From positions 1 to 41,872 of the forward strand of contig NZ_MRCD01000022.1 of NCBI RefSeq assembly GCF_001904745.1: DNA of 41,872 nucleotides. The letters are read 5' to 3'. Source of the DNA: Calothrix sp. HK-06. GTDB taxonomy: Bacteria; Cyanobacteriota; Cyanobacteriia; Cyanobacteriales; Nostocaceae. Position 1 is the stretch's first letter. Every line of letters starts with the position of its first letter. The notes under the pieces are model-generated. The model saw only the letters and a program-made list of their open reading frames with translations, searched no databases and was not told the origin of the DNA. The position numbers were made by a program, and so were the translations under genes. Below are positions 24,506 through 33,489 of this stretch, in pieces.

Positions 24506-25470
24506 ATGAGTTTGATTAGTTGGATAATCTTTACTATGATTCGTCGGATGCCAGGGGAAAGCTTCAGGGGCAATTTACCACCACTGACTCAGTTTGAAGC
24601 CACATTACAAGATTCTATGAGGCATCATGTCGAAAAATTTGCCAGTGATATTGGAGAACGTAACTATCAGCACTATAGAAATTTGGCTTCTTCGGCAGAT
24701 TTTCTTGATAGTTCCTTTGCTGAAGCTGGTTATTTGGTTAAACGACAGAGATACACAATTGATAACCAAACTTACTATAATCTTGAAGTTGAAATTCCTG
24801 GTACTGGCCAACCAGATGAAATTGTGATTATTGGCGGGCATTATGATTCGGTATATAACAGTCCTGGAGCAAATGATAATGGTACTGGCGCCGCTGCCAC
24901 TTTAGAACTTGCTCGTTTGTTCGCTGGTAAAAAACCTGCCCGCACGCTACGTTTTGTAGAGTTTGTTAATGAAGAGCCACCTTTTTTCTTTTCAGAAAAT
25001 ATGAGAAGTTTGGTCTATGCCAAAAGCTGCAAACACCGCAATGAAAAAATTGTTGCTATGCTTAGTCTTGAAACATTGGGCTACTACTCTGATAAAATTG
25101 GCTCTCAAAAATATCCCGCTCCCCTTGATGGTGTCTACCCTTTACAGGGAAATTTCATCGCCTTTATTGGTAATGTTGCTTCCGGCGCCCTCGTTAGAGA
25201 TGTTGTTGCTTCATTCCGCAGCCATACTCAATTTCCGTCAAAAGCTGCTGCTCTCCCTGGTGAGATTTCTGGCGTTAGCTGGTCTGACCCATGGTCATTC
25301 TGGCAGCAGGGATATCCAGGAATTATGGTTACAGACACCGCGCCCTTCCGCTACCTTACTACCATACTCAGCAAGATACTCCTGACAAAGTTGACTACGA
25401 GCGTTTGGCGCGAGTTGTTGCTGGCTTAGAGCGTGTGATTACCAACCTTAGTGGAGGTGTTACTAACTAA
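24506..25470 (+). pseudogene. M28-family metallopeptidase with a 3' frameshift
   Basis: The open frame from ATG 24506 gives a zinc aminopeptidase-like protein: RMPGESFRG, GGHYDSV (zinc His), PGANDNGTGAA (bridging Asp), NEEPPFF (Glu pair), LSLETLGYYSD. After FRY (codon at 25352-25354) the frame goes wrong and stops at 25429. In the +1-base-restored frame the text continues PYYHTQQDTPDKVDYERLAR and on to ITNLSGGVTN and TAA at 25468-25470. That is the usual end of the family and includes the last zinc-binding His. A single C lost near 25354-25355 explains this. The frame is open upstream of the ATG through RSWGYRLVIIV, completing a membrane anchor, so the true start may be earlier or non-ATG. 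Confidence 0.85.
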
Positions 25471-25502
25471 CAATTAATACTCAGTAGACCAAAACTTTCA
25501 CC

Positions 25503-25757
25503 TTACGGTAACGGTAAAGGTTCGCGCTTTTCGCCAAGCAAGCAGTCGTACTCCTCTTTAACCGTCTTGAAACACTCACACACAAAGGCTTCTAGCCCTT
25601 GCAGGTCGATAATTTCAACATTGCCGCGATGGTAGCGAATCAGACCCTTCTCCTGAAGTTTTTGGGCTGTTTGGGTAACGCCAGAACGGCGCACACCTAG
25701 CATATCTGCAATAAATTCCTGAGTCAGCTTGAAATTATTCTTGTCAATGCGGTCTAT
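25503..25757 (-). pseudogene. Crp/Fnr regulator C-terminal fragment
   Basis: The minus strand reads DRIDKNNFKLTQEFIADMLG, VRRSGVTQTAQKLQEKGLI, YHRGNVEIIDLQGLEAFVCE and ends LPLP at 25503. This is the helix-turn-helix half of a Crp/Fnr-family regulator; the cyclic-nucleotide-binding half is missing. The frame is closed by TGA just before IDRID. Upstream sequence switches abruptly to a CheR-like fragment on the other strand. Only an ATG at 25703 within the HTH is available, so a functional product is unlikely. Confidence 0.8.
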
Positions 25758-26022
25758 TCAAGTAGCCCCTTTTCCACGAATTGACTTGCTTTTAAATCGC
25801 AGTACGCTCATTTATTTTATGGAAGAGGCTCAAATCCGGGTATTAGTTCGCTTTCATTTCAGTTTGACTCATAAGGGATTTGTGGTACTAGGGCAGGCAG
25901 ATAACCTGAGCGCTCATCCTCACAATTCGCTTTTCACGCCTGTTTCACAAGGCGCCAGAGTTTTTACAAAAGTGCCTGATGCCCATCGAGATGCACACTT
26001 GTTATCGATTGCCTTTTGTTGA
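25758..26022 (+). pseudogene. CheR-type methyltransferase fragment
   Basis: The frame reads QVAPFPRIDLLLNRSTLIYF, MEEAQIRVLVRFHFSLTHKG, FVVLGQADNLSAHPHNSLFT and PVSQGARVFTKVP. This matches the C-terminal part of the CheR methyltransferase domain in CheB/CheR hybrid signalling proteins (DLL.CRN.LIYF; LFTPV...RVF.KVP). Both the N-terminal SAM site and all downstream domains are missing, and only a TTG start (25729) inside the Crp fragment is available. It is a remnant, joined head-to-head with the Crp piece at about 25755-25760. GGCGCC sites at 25951 and 26026 remain. Confidence 0.75.
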
Positions 26023-26256
26023 AAAGGCGCCTTCCAAAGCAATGGAAGTATGCCTTCATGCCTATACTTTAATTTTTGTACTATTTAGTATATATGGACT
26101 ACTAGTCTAGAAGTATTAAAGCACACAAATTTGCTTAATAAAAGAATAACTCTTAAGTAAGATTATTTTGATTTATCTTTTCATTATTATAAGTGATTAA
26201 ATTGGTGTAAACAAGTACAAATATGTTTATTGTAATAGTCCGTTCAGGAATTGTCA

Positions 26257-26310
26257 AAAATTCCCAAATGTAGATATGGCCTTATCCAGTGTTCTACATT
26301 TGGGAATTTT
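26257..26310. repeat. Perfect 18-bp stem-loop in a 400-bp spacer
   Basis: AAAATTCCCAAATGTAGA (26257-26274) is perfectly complementary to 26293-26310, with an 18-base loop. It lies in the 26036-26435 spacer, which otherwise is A+T-rich and shows no gene. It starts 126 bp before the MFS gene, so it could be a terminator, a leader structure or a miniature palindromic element. Its right end runs into ACGTTGGGTTACGC, part of the other repeat family. Confidence 0.7.
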
Positions 26311-26435
26311 ACGTTGGGTTACGCTGATAGCTATACAACCATTCCAAAAGCTAAAAAAGTTGATTTCTATTATCAACTTTCTTTTTTTGGCTAGAGTCAA
26401 ATGATTCCTTTATATAAGATTTTCTGCTGTTTAAT

Positions 26436-27902
26436 ATGTCTAATAACCAAGGTGACGACTTTTTAACAGAAGTAACTTCTCTTCCCATTCACGAAATATC
26501 GCAAGATGTGGTAGTAATGGAGACCGTAGTTCCTGTAACTTCAAAACTACCTTTGAAAATTTCTAAGCCGGAAATTCGGACAAGTCTCAAAGCGTTAACT
26601 GTCGAAAGCATCTTTGCTACTATTTTTTATAGTATTATCGGCGGCGCCTTGCTGACTAATTTCTTGTTAGAGCAAGGTGCAGATTGTGTGCAAATTGGTC
26701 TGCTTGCTTCTATTCCTCAACTGGTGAATCTAGTCCAACCGTTGGGAGCATACTTGTTAGAGCGATTTACTAGCTTCCGCTGGTATACTTTAATCATTTT
26801 TGCTTCGTCGCGATTAATGTGGCTGATTCTTTTACCACTGATTTGGTTAGTTAGTTCGTCTCAAATTACAGGCTGTCAAGTAGTGCAGTTGACGTTGGGA
26901 GTTGTCTGGATTACTAATATTATTGAAGCTTTTGGTCGCGCTCCCTGGTCAGGCTGGACAGCTATATTAGTACCACGACAGTTACGGGGACGGTACTTTG
27001 GTTTTCGTAACAGTCTTTTAAGCTTAACAGGTCTTATTTGTGTGCCATTGTTAGGTTTTACTGTATCAGCTTGGCCTGGTGGAACAGCTCAAGGTTTCGG
27101 CGCCGTACTGACATTAGGAATTGTGCTTGGTGTTATCAGTCTGTTAAGTCAATTCTTGATGAAAGATGTCAACCCACAGTTATTAAAAGCGACGGATGGC
27201 GATACTTCATCGCAACGGAAGAAAATAGATACTACCGTTTTGAAAGATGGCAATTATTTGAAGTTTGTCTTCTACCTAGCTATATGGTGCTTTGCTGTAA
27301 ATGTCAGCGCTCCTTTCTTTAACCTCTATATGCTTGATAACTTACATATCGATATTAGTGTAGTTACAATTTATAACGGTCTAGCAGGGGCTGCTAACAT
27401 GCTGATGCTCCCACTTTGGGGTAAAGTAGCCGACCGAATCGGCAACCGTCCGCTCCTATTATTGGTAGGAATTTTGGTGGCAGTCACACCTCTATTGTGG
27501 CTCTTTACTGGAAAGCATGAAATGACTATGTGGGTATTGTTTCCTTTGTTGCATGTGCTTCATGGTGCAACCTGGGCAGCGATTGATTTATGTACTAACA
27601 ATCTCATTATGGGAGTGGCGCCGCTACAGCATCAGTCCTCTTATTTTGGGCTTTCGGGCGCCGTTGCTGGTTTGACTGGAGCAGCGGGAATTACTGCTGG
27701 CAGCTTTCTTGCAACGGGAGTTGGTGCTAGTGGTTTGTTAGTGCTATTCGCTATCTCCGGCGTTTTACGACTAGTTGCACTCCTGCCCTTAATGTTTGTT
27801 GAGGAACAGCGTTCTATGTCTTTAGGTCACCTCATGGAATTTTTATTTCCTTACACCAAAAGAGTAGAGCAATGGCTAGCAAACGATTCACTGCACTCTT
27901 AA
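26436..27902 (+). CDS. MFS transporter
   Basis: 488 residues with an N-terminal polar extension of about 50 residues and then 11-12 hydrophobic helices. The typical MFS loop 2-3 and 8-9 patterns are visible: GLLASIPQLVNLVQPLGAYL followed by ERF, RGRYFGFRNS in the middle, and LWGKVADRIGNRPLLLL in the second half. It resembles uncharacterised MFS permeases of cyanobacteria; the substrate is unknown. ATG start at 26436; an internal ATG at 26520 would remove the extension. It is convergent with the aldo/keto reductase gene with only 16 bp between stops. Four GGCGCC sites. Confidence 0.85.
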   Translation: MSNNQGDDFLTEVTSLPIHEISQDVVVMETVVPVTSKLPLKISKPEIRTSLKALTVESIFATIFYSIIGGALLTNFLLEQGADCVQIGLLASIPQLVNLVQPLGAYLLERFTSFRWYTLIIFASSRLMWLILLPLIWLVSSSQITGCQVVQLTLGVVWITNIIEAFGRAPWSGWTAILVPRQLRGRYFGFRNSLLSLTGLICVPLLGFTVSAWPGGTAQGFGAVLTLGIVLGVISLLSQFLMKDVNPQLLKATDGDTSSQRKKIDTTVLKDGNYLKFVFYLAIWCFAVNVSAPFFNLYMLDNLHIDISVVTIYNGLAGAANMLMLPLWGKVADRIGNRPLLLLVGILVAVTPLLWLFTGKHEMTMWVLFPLLHVLHGATWAAIDLCTNNLIMGVAPLQHQSSYFGLSGAVAGLTGAAGITAGSFLATGVGASGLLVLFAISGVLRLVALLPLMFVEEQRSMSLGHLMEFLFPYTKRVEQWLANDSLHS

Positions 27903-27918
27903 CGGTAAGAGTGCTACG

Positions 27919-29046
27919 TCAACCCCAAAGTCTCCTGCCTGCTTTGCCTTTGAGTTGTTCGTGAGTATCGTATAACAAGATAGGAATATCTAAATTTTCA
28001 GGACACTTGGGTAAACATTCTCCACATTCTGTACATTTGTCTGCTTTCATTCCTGGGAACCAGTGCCCAGCGTTTTCAAACATGCCGTAGCGATATTGTC
28101 CGTAATCAGTCATATCATACGCTACGGCTAAGTTTCTTAATCGCAATACTTCGGGTATGTTAATGTTTTCTGGACATGGTAAACAAGCATAGCATTGACT
28201 ACATTTGTCGGCGCCTAAACTCAAAGAAAGCTGCAAATCTAAACGCTGTAACACCTCAATTTCTTTTTGTGTCAGCTCATGAGTACTCTCAGCAATACGC
28301 AACGGTTCGATTAACTCTTCTGAAGTTGCAGGGCCTACACTTAATGTTGTAATCCGAGCATCGCTAAGTAAAAAACGGTAATTTAGTTCTAATGCAGTAA
28401 AAGGTTGACAAATTTCTTGGAGTTTTTGCGGCGCCGTATATAATTTCCCGCCTTTGTCAGCAGGTGAGATAATAAACACGCCCATGTCTTTCTTTACTGC
28501 ACGCTCAATAGCTGCTGCGTGACGTTGAAAAAAATAGTAATAATGTATATTGACAAATTCAAATAAGTCTGTATCTATAGCGGCAAGAATTAGTTCGAGC
28601 GAACCGTGGGTAGAAAAGCCAACATGCCGAATGTGACCATCAGCAATAGCTTCTTGTACCGCTTGCATACAACCGTCTTCAGCTTTTACCCAGTCAAGGT
28701 GTTCCCAAGTATTTAAACCATGAATACCTAAACAGTCTAAATAATCAAGATTTAACCGTTCTAAAGATTCGTTAATGTACCGACGCATCGAAGTCGCATC
28801 TGGTGTGGGTGGGATTTTGGTGGTGATATAAACTTGGTCGCGAGATACTGACCCAGAAGCAATAGCACCACCGAGATGCTCCTCACTACTACCGTAACCC
28901 CTGGCTGTTTCAATATGATTTATTCCCAACTCCACCGCTTTCAAGATAATCTGCTGCGCGATTTCCTTTGAACCCAAGTAGCGCATAGTCCCTAAAGAGA
29001 AGACAGACAAACTGAGATTAGTTTTCCCAAAGCGTCGGTATTGCAT
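27919..29046 (-). CDS. Aldo/keto reductase with C-terminal 4Fe-4S clusters
   Basis: 375 residues. Residues 1-270 are an aldo/keto reductase barrel: MQYRRFGKTNLSLSVFSLGT, GINHIETARGYGSSEE (catalytic Asp/Tyr region, with E in place of the usual D in NHIETA), VYITTKIPP, GIHGLN. Residues about 285-350 carry two ferredoxin-type clusters, CSQCYACLPCP and CTECGECLPKCP. Such proteins are widespread and called 4Fe-4S-containing aldo/keto reductases; the substrate is unknown. It starts with ATG. A field of heptamer repeats lies immediately upstream, separating it from the bifunctional nuclease gene. Confidence 0.88.
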   Translation of the reverse strand: MQYRRFGKTNLSLSVFSLGTMRYLGSKEIAQQIILKAVELGINHIETARGYGSSEEHLGGAIASGSVSRDQVYITTKIPPTPDATSMRRYINESLERLNLDYLDCLGIHGLNTWEHLDWVKAEDGCMQAVQEAIADGHIRHVGFSTHGSLELILAAIDTDLFEFVNIHYYYFFQRHAAAIERAVKKDMGVFIISPADKGGKLYTAPQKLQEICQPFTALELNYRFLLSDARITTLSVGPATSEELIEPLRIAESTHELTQKEIEVLQRLDLQLSLSLGADKCSQCYACLPCPENINIPEVLRLRNLAVAYDMTDYGQYRYGMFENAGHWFPGMKADKCTECGECLPKCPENLDIPILLYDTHEQLKGKAGRRLWG

Positions 29047-29053
29047 TTTTAAA

Positions 29054-29135
29054 AGTTATGAGTTAAGAGTTATGAGTTAGGAGTTATGAGCTATCAATTA
29101 TAACTTTACTTTCTACTCAGCACTCAGCACTCAGC
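29054..29135. repeat. Heptanucleotide tandem repeats (STRR type), two arrays
   Basis: Five 7-bp units AGTTATG/AGTTAAG/AGTTAGG run from 29054 to 29088, and three ACTCAGC units from 29115 to 29135. Short heptamer tandem repeats (STRR sequences) are described in heterocystous cyanobacteria. Confidence 0.85.
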
Positions 29136-29147
29136 AAGAGCGCACTT

Positions 29148-29642
29148 CTAACTATTACTTCCGAAGCGTTTGATTAAATCTTCGGGTCGAAGGTTAGAGA
29201 CGAAATCGCGGAAAGCTTGCTGTTCAGCTTCGTCGGCATCTCGGTCTACGGGTATTGATGCATCAGCGACTACTTCCTCCATCACCCAAATAGGCGCATT
29301 TGTACGGAGAGCCACAGCAATTGCATCGCTTGGACGCGCGTCGATTTCTTTACGGGTTTCCCCTTGTTGCAAGATTAAAGACGCATAAAAAGTGTCTTTT
29401 TGCAGCGAGTGAATAATAACCTTTTCTAGCGTCATATTCAATGCTTCAATAATACTGACTATTAAATCGTGCGTTAAGGGTCGAGGAGGTTTCTGGTTCT
29501 CCAACGGCGCCATAATTGCTCGCGCTTGTTCCTGACCAATGTAAATGGGCAAAGCACGACGGTCTGTACTATCCTTGAGGAGTACTATTGGGCTGCGGGT
29601 GATGGCATCTAATGCTATACCAGCGACTTTCATTTCAATCAT
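29148..29642 (-). CDS. Bifunctional nuclease family protein (BFN, DUF151)
   Basis: 164 residues, full length for the family: MIEMKVAGIALDAITRSPIV, LPIYIGQEQARAI, RPLTHDLI, EIDARPSDAIAVALRTNAPI, and an acidic C-terminus ending NLRPEDLIKRFG. Plant members were described as bifunctional DNase/RNase enzymes; the bacterial role is not settled. Single gene with ATG start, facing away from the riboflavin synthase gene across a 338-bp spacer. Confidence 0.9.
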   Translation of the reverse strand: MIEMKVAGIALDAITRSPIVLLKDSTDRRALPIYIGQEQARAIMAPLENQKPPRPLTHDLIVSIIEALNMTLEKVIIHSLQKDTFYASLILQQGETRKEIDARPSDAIAVALRTNAPIWVMEEVVADASIPVDRDADEAEQQAFRDFVSNLRPEDLIKRFGSNS

Positions 29643-29980
29643 CTGTCAAGCCTCTACAATCCTTTGAGCGCTTCGTGAAGTATGTAACAAATCATACCCA
29701 TTTATAGGAATGATTAAGGTGAACGTAAACATAAGCTTTTACTCGCTATAATTGCTTCTATTAAACTCCCTATTTGATGTAAATACCAGAGTAAGTCTAG
29801 TTAGTTTAGTTTGACAATAATCTACTTACCCAAGTATGCCTTGAATTCTTTGTTCATGTATTGATAACCGTATACAAAATCGCGTTAGAAATTATACTTA
29901 AACAATTGAGCGCAACGCGATATTTACTAGTTTATAGCAGCTAGAATTCATAGTAAATCAAGTAAGAATCAAGAAAAGCC
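29643..29980. other. Divergent promoter region, BFN and riboflavin synthase
   Basis: 338 bp between divergent genes. Stops occur in all frames. CGCGTT (29881) and AACGCG (about 29914) form a loose inverted pair. I see no FMN riboswitch elements. It should hold both promoters. Confidence 0.45.
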
Positions 29981-30661
29981 GTGTTTACAGGATTAATTCA
30001 AGCGTTAGGAACGATTAAGCCCCTAGGGGGGGATTTTTGGAAGATTTCATTTATCAGCCATTCGTTAGATGTTATTTTACAAGATTTAGCATATGGCGAT
30101 AGTGTAGCAGTTGATGGGGTCTGTTTGACAGTAGAGAAAATATCAAATGATGGATTTGTGGCAACTGCTTCACCTGAAACGCTCTTGAGAACAACTTTGG
30201 GTACTATGTCAACGCAAAACCAATATGTTAACCTTGAAGCTTCCCTAAAAGTTGGTAGTAAAATTGGCGGTCACTTTGTGATGGGACATGTGGATGGTGT
30301 CGGGCAATTATTAGAGTCCCGGCAAACTGCTACTTCCTGGGAAATGACTTTTCAGGCGCCAAGTTCCATAGCTAGGTATATAGTGCCTAAAGGAAGTATT
30401 GCTATAAATGGTATTAGTTTGACTGTTGCTGAGTATGATAGTGAGGCAATGCAGTTTAAAGTCGCTGTTATTCCAATAACCTACAAAGAAACCAATTTAA
30501 GCCAATTGGCGCCTGGTAGTCCAGTAAATCTCGAAGGTGATATTCTGGGCAAATACGTCGAAAAATTCTTGATTTCAGGTAGAAATACCCACAATGAAAC
30601 CGAAAACGCCGACGATTATAACATTACGTCAGCGTTTCTAGCAGAAAATGGATATTCATAA
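29981..30661 (+). CDS. ribE: Riboflavin synthase, alpha chain
   Basis: 226 residues with the two homologous lumazine-binding domains: MFTGLIQALG...AVDGVCLTV...ATASPETLLRTT (about 1-97) and GHFVMGHVDGVGQLLE...AINGISLTVAEYD...VAVIPITYKETNL (about 98-195). It dismutates two 6,7-dimethyl-8-ribityllumazine molecules to riboflavin. The start is GTG at 29981, fixed by the conserved MFTGL beginning. The last 30 residues are a polar tail beyond the usual family end. Single gene; a hairpin terminator follows 8 bp after the stop. The symbol is ribE or ribC depending on the naming scheme. Confidence 0.95.
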   Translation: MFTGLIQALGTIKPLGGDFWKISFISHSLDVILQDLAYGDSVAVDGVCLTVEKISNDGFVATASPETLLRTTLGTMSTQNQYVNLEASLKVGSKIGGHFVMGHVDGVGQLLESRQTATSWEMTFQAPSSIARYIVPKGSIAINGISLTVAEYDSEAMQFKVAVIPITYKETNLSQLAPGSPVNLEGDILGKYVEKFLISGRNTHNETENADDYNITSAFLAENGYS

Positions 30662-30668
30662 CAAAAAT

Positions 30669-30698
30669 GTAGAGACGCTAGGAACATCGCGTCTCTAC
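30669..30698. terminator. Bidirectional hairpin GTAGAGACGC
   Basis: Ten-bp perfect arms (30669-30678 and 30689-30698) with a ten-base loop lie between convergent genes 8 bp and 12 bp from their stops. GTAGAGAC also appears near 24421, so the unit is a dispersed repeat used as a terminator. Confidence 0.8.
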
Positions 30699-30709
30699 GA
30701 CCGCAATTT

Positions 30710-32473
30710 TTACTGTTGATTTTGAGGTACCTGTGCGGTACGTATGGACTGCATTAATTGCGTAAGAGCGTATTGTAAGTGTATACCTGGGTCTGTCGCT
30801 ACCCAACCTTCGGGTGTAAGCTGACGGACTTCAAAGTGTAGGTGGGGGCCCGTTGAAGCTCCTGTGCTGCCAACTAAACCAATGACTGTACCTTGTTGTA
30901 CCCATTGACCTGGTTGCACGAAGAGTTGCGACATATGCCCGTAAAGTGTTTGTACGGCGCCGTTATGGTTAAGAACAGCAGTCAAACCGTAACCACCAAC
31001 AAAGTCAGCGACTTCAACTTGACCTGTAAAAGCGGCAATAACTGGTGTACCCATTGCAGCACCTAAGTCTGTACCAGAGTGGAATCTACTCTGCCCTGTA
31101 ATTGGATGATTCCGCCAACCAAATATCGAGGTGATAGACGCTGGTATTGACAGAGGGAATATTAATCCGTTGGTGTTGTAAGCAATTGTGGAACCCGAAT
31201 AAGGTACGCGGGGCAAAGTTGATTCTAATGGAATATTATATGCAACTCTGCTATCACGCGGTGCCATGTTTACTGCGTTAACAGGTGGTGGTAGTGCCGC
31301 TCCATCTTGTGTGGGGGCGCCACCTAATGGTATCGGTGATGGAGCAAAATTATTTGGGGAAGGAATAAATCGATTTGGATGGTAAGTACTTTTGTTTGAT
31401 GAAATTGCAGCGCTTGCTACAGATAATGGAGCGCGGGGTACACTGCGAGTTACATTAACAGTATTTACGTTACTTACATTTTGATTAGTTGCTGCAATTC
31501 GAGTTCGCCAACTAGCTTGCCCACCAGCTTTAGATACACTTGTTGAGTTTGTTGTACTAGTGATAGCAGGGCGCCTTACATTTACTGCGCTTGCAATGCT
31601 AACGTTTTGACTTTTCCTTATCCAGCTTGGCTTGCTGGCAGTTTGGGCATTATTATCATTGTCGCCATTAGAACCAGTTATACCTCTTCTTAACGAAGCA
31701 GCAATAGGTGTCTTGAGACAATCAGCACGCACTCCACCAGCTGCTAAAATGGCGCGGCAACCACTGGAACGCTCGGTTAAAACTACTGTGTCTGGAGATT
31801 CGTATTTGCCTGTATTTCCTGTACTGTAGTCTGTAGGGTCAATATAAGCGTTGTTGTAATCTTTAGCAGGTTTATCTATATCAGCAGTATTAACTGGTTT
31901 GTTATTTCGCGATATCTCAGGTAACTTACTTGGCACTTGAGCATTTTGTTCGCGCTTCGATTCTCTAGGTTGCGATGTAGCTTCAATACTTCTACGAATA
32001 CGCACGGAAGGCGCCTGATTTAGTGGAGACTCAGCAATTTTGGGTCTTAAGTTTCTGATTGGGGGAATTTGTTGTGCTGACTCGTTTTGGTTTGTTTTCC
32101 GAGCTTGGCGTAAACGTTGTATAGTTTCTGATGCTTGTTGGGAAGTACGTACTCTTGAACTATTAGAGTTTTGTGCCTGTACTTTTCCTTTCAATCTTTC
32201 ACGAAGCCTTGCACGACGAGAAGAAAAATCATTTTGATTAGATGATTGTTTAGACGAGGTAGTGCTACGTTCTATTGTTACTTTTGGCGCCGATTCTCTA
32301 GAAGATTGCGTATTTTCCGTAGTCGGCACAATATTATCAATTGCCGATTCTGTCTGAGCAAGTACCAAACCACTGCTCATTAGACTAATACTACTTAGCC
32401 AACAGAGGCTCTGGGCACCTAAAGAGCGATGCCATAAAATTTTTGAGTTACGGGCGTTTTTGCGCTGCGTCAT
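30710..32473 (-). CDS. M23-family peptidoglycan peptidase with long disordered region
   Basis: 587 residues. An N-terminal signal sequence (about 14-40, QSLCWLSSISLMSSGLVLAQ) is followed by about 380 residues of low-complexity, Ser/Asn/Arg-rich sequence. The LytM/M23 zinc peptidase domain lies at about 445-560: SIFGWRNHPITGQSRFHSGT (H, then D in DLG), LYGHMSQL and GPHLHFEV. All four expected ligands and active-site histidines are present. It probably cleaves peptidoglycan cross-bridges in the periplasm during growth or division. The disordered stretch may tether the enzyme through the wall. Seven GGCGCC sites lie in or beside it. Convergent with ribE; about 90 bp downstream of the biotin ligase gene. 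Confidence 0.9.
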   Translation of the reverse strand: MTQRKNARNSKILWHRSLGAQSLCWLSSISLMSSGLVLAQTESAIDNIVPTTENTQSSRESAPKVTIERSTTSSKQSSNQNDFSSRRARLRERLKGKVQAQNSNSSRVRTSQQASETIQRLRQARKTNQNESAQQIPPIRNLRPKIAESPLNQAPSVRIRRSIEATSQPRESKREQNAQVPSKLPEISRNNKPVNTADIDKPAKDYNNAYIDPTDYSTGNTGKYESPDTVVLTERSSGCRAILAAGGVRADCLKTPIAASLRRGITGSNGDNDNNAQTASKPSWIRKSQNVSIASAVNVRRPAITSTTNSTSVSKAGGQASWRTRIAATNQNVSNVNTVNVTRSVPRAPLSVASAAISSNKSTYHPNRFIPSPNNFAPSPIPLGGAPTQDGAALPPPVNAVNMAPRDSRVAYNIPLESTLPRVPYSGSTIAYNTNGLIFPLSIPASITSIFGWRNHPITGQSRFHSGTDLGAAMGTPVIAAFTGQVEVADFVGGYGLTAVLNHNGAVQTLYGHMSQLFVQPGQWVQQGTVIGLVGSTGASTGPHLHFEVRQLTPEGWVATDPGIHLQYALTQLMQSIRTAQVPQNQQ

Positions 32474-32563
32474 GTGTCCTACTGCTATATTTCGAGTGAT
32501 TACTTCTAAGTGGTACTTTCGGAAATTTAATTAAAATTTACTCTTATTTGATTCAAATTGCAT

Positions 32564-33382
32564 TCACTGTTTTGATGAATTACGATAGCCCAAACTGATT
32601 GTACCTGGAGGCAAGAACAAATCTGGTGTATCTACTGATTTTGAATCAAAATTTAAGGTGCGAACATGGAGACATCCTGTAGATGTTACCCCAATTACAG
32701 TACCCGAAACATTTTCCAAGTACACTCTTTCTCCAATATTTGTCAATAAACTTGTGTATTTTGGCAAGAGTACATCCACTCCATCTTGGCTAAGACATTC
32801 AATACCGGATTCTATACCAAGCAAAACCTTTTCGGCGAGTATTTCAATACTATAAATTGTTTGGGGTAATGCTTTAGTAGCGCCAATAAGCCAAGATTCC
32901 ATATTAATTCCAGTTGTGGGGACTGGGTTTGAGTAGTTAATACCAACACCTATCACAGCTTGACTGATTTTGCCATGACTGATTTTTGTTTCTGTTAAAA
33001 TACCTCCCAACTTCAATTTATTTAAAACTAAATCGTTAGGCCATTTAATTTCAACGGGAATATTCCAGTTTCGCAGTTGTTGAGTAATTCCCCAGGCAGT
33101 AGCAAAAGTTAACAGGTAACTATCGCGCGCTTCAATATTAGGTGCTATTGCTACAGAAAGATACAAACCACCTTGAGATGAAACCCACTGGCGCCCCCAT
33201 TGTCCGCGTCCTGCTGTTTGTTGTGTCGCAATTACTACTGTTCCAAAGGGTTTACCTAGTTGCATTAATTCCCACAGCACTTGATTTGTAGAGGTGACGC
33301 TATCGTACAGATGTAGCGAAAAGGGTAAATAACGACTTAACCGCGCCTCCAAACCTGCTTCTATTCTTTGTTTATCGACCAC
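32564..33382 (-). CDS. birA: Biotin--[acetyl-CoA carboxylase] ligase
   Basis: 272 residues. Family motifs: DSVTSTNQVLWEL (28-40), the biotinoyl-AMP loop TAGRGQWGRQW (about 56-66), GLYLSVAI, EIKWPNDLVLNKLKLGGIL and AVIGVGINYSNP. It joins biotin to the carrier protein of acetyl-CoA carboxylase. There is no N-terminal helix-turn-helix, so it is the single-function type without repressor activity. The start is GTG at 33382. It is on the same strand as, and about 90 bp upstream of, the M23 peptidase gene. Confidence 0.93.
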   Translation of the reverse strand: MVDKQRIEAGLEARLSRYLPFSLHLYDSVTSTNQVLWELMQLGKPFGTVVIATQQTAGRGQWGRQWVSSQGGLYLSVAIAPNIEARDSYLLTFATAWGITQQLRNWNIPVEIKWPNDLVLNKLKLGGILTETKISHGKISQAVIGVGINYSNPVPTTGINMESWLIGATKALPQTIYSIEILAEKVLLGIESGIECLSQDGVDVLLPKYTSLLTNIGERVYLENVSGTVIGVTSTGCLHVRTLNFDSKSVDTPDLFLPPGTISLGYRNSSKQ

Positions 33383-33489
33383 AGCAGTTAATACAATTAG
33401 GACTAAGCTAAACTAGCACAAAAAAGACAATCCCCCTTTTTTAGGGCGGATCAAGCCTAAAATAATAGTATAAATGTACTAATTAACTT

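Noticed and set aside
28970-29046. Aldo/keto reductase start further upstream
   Set aside because: The conserved MQYRRFGKTNLSLS start fits the family and heptamer repeats begin just upstream.
29643-29980. Possible FMN riboswitch before riboflavin synthase
   Set aside because: None of the conserved RFN-element blocks is visible.
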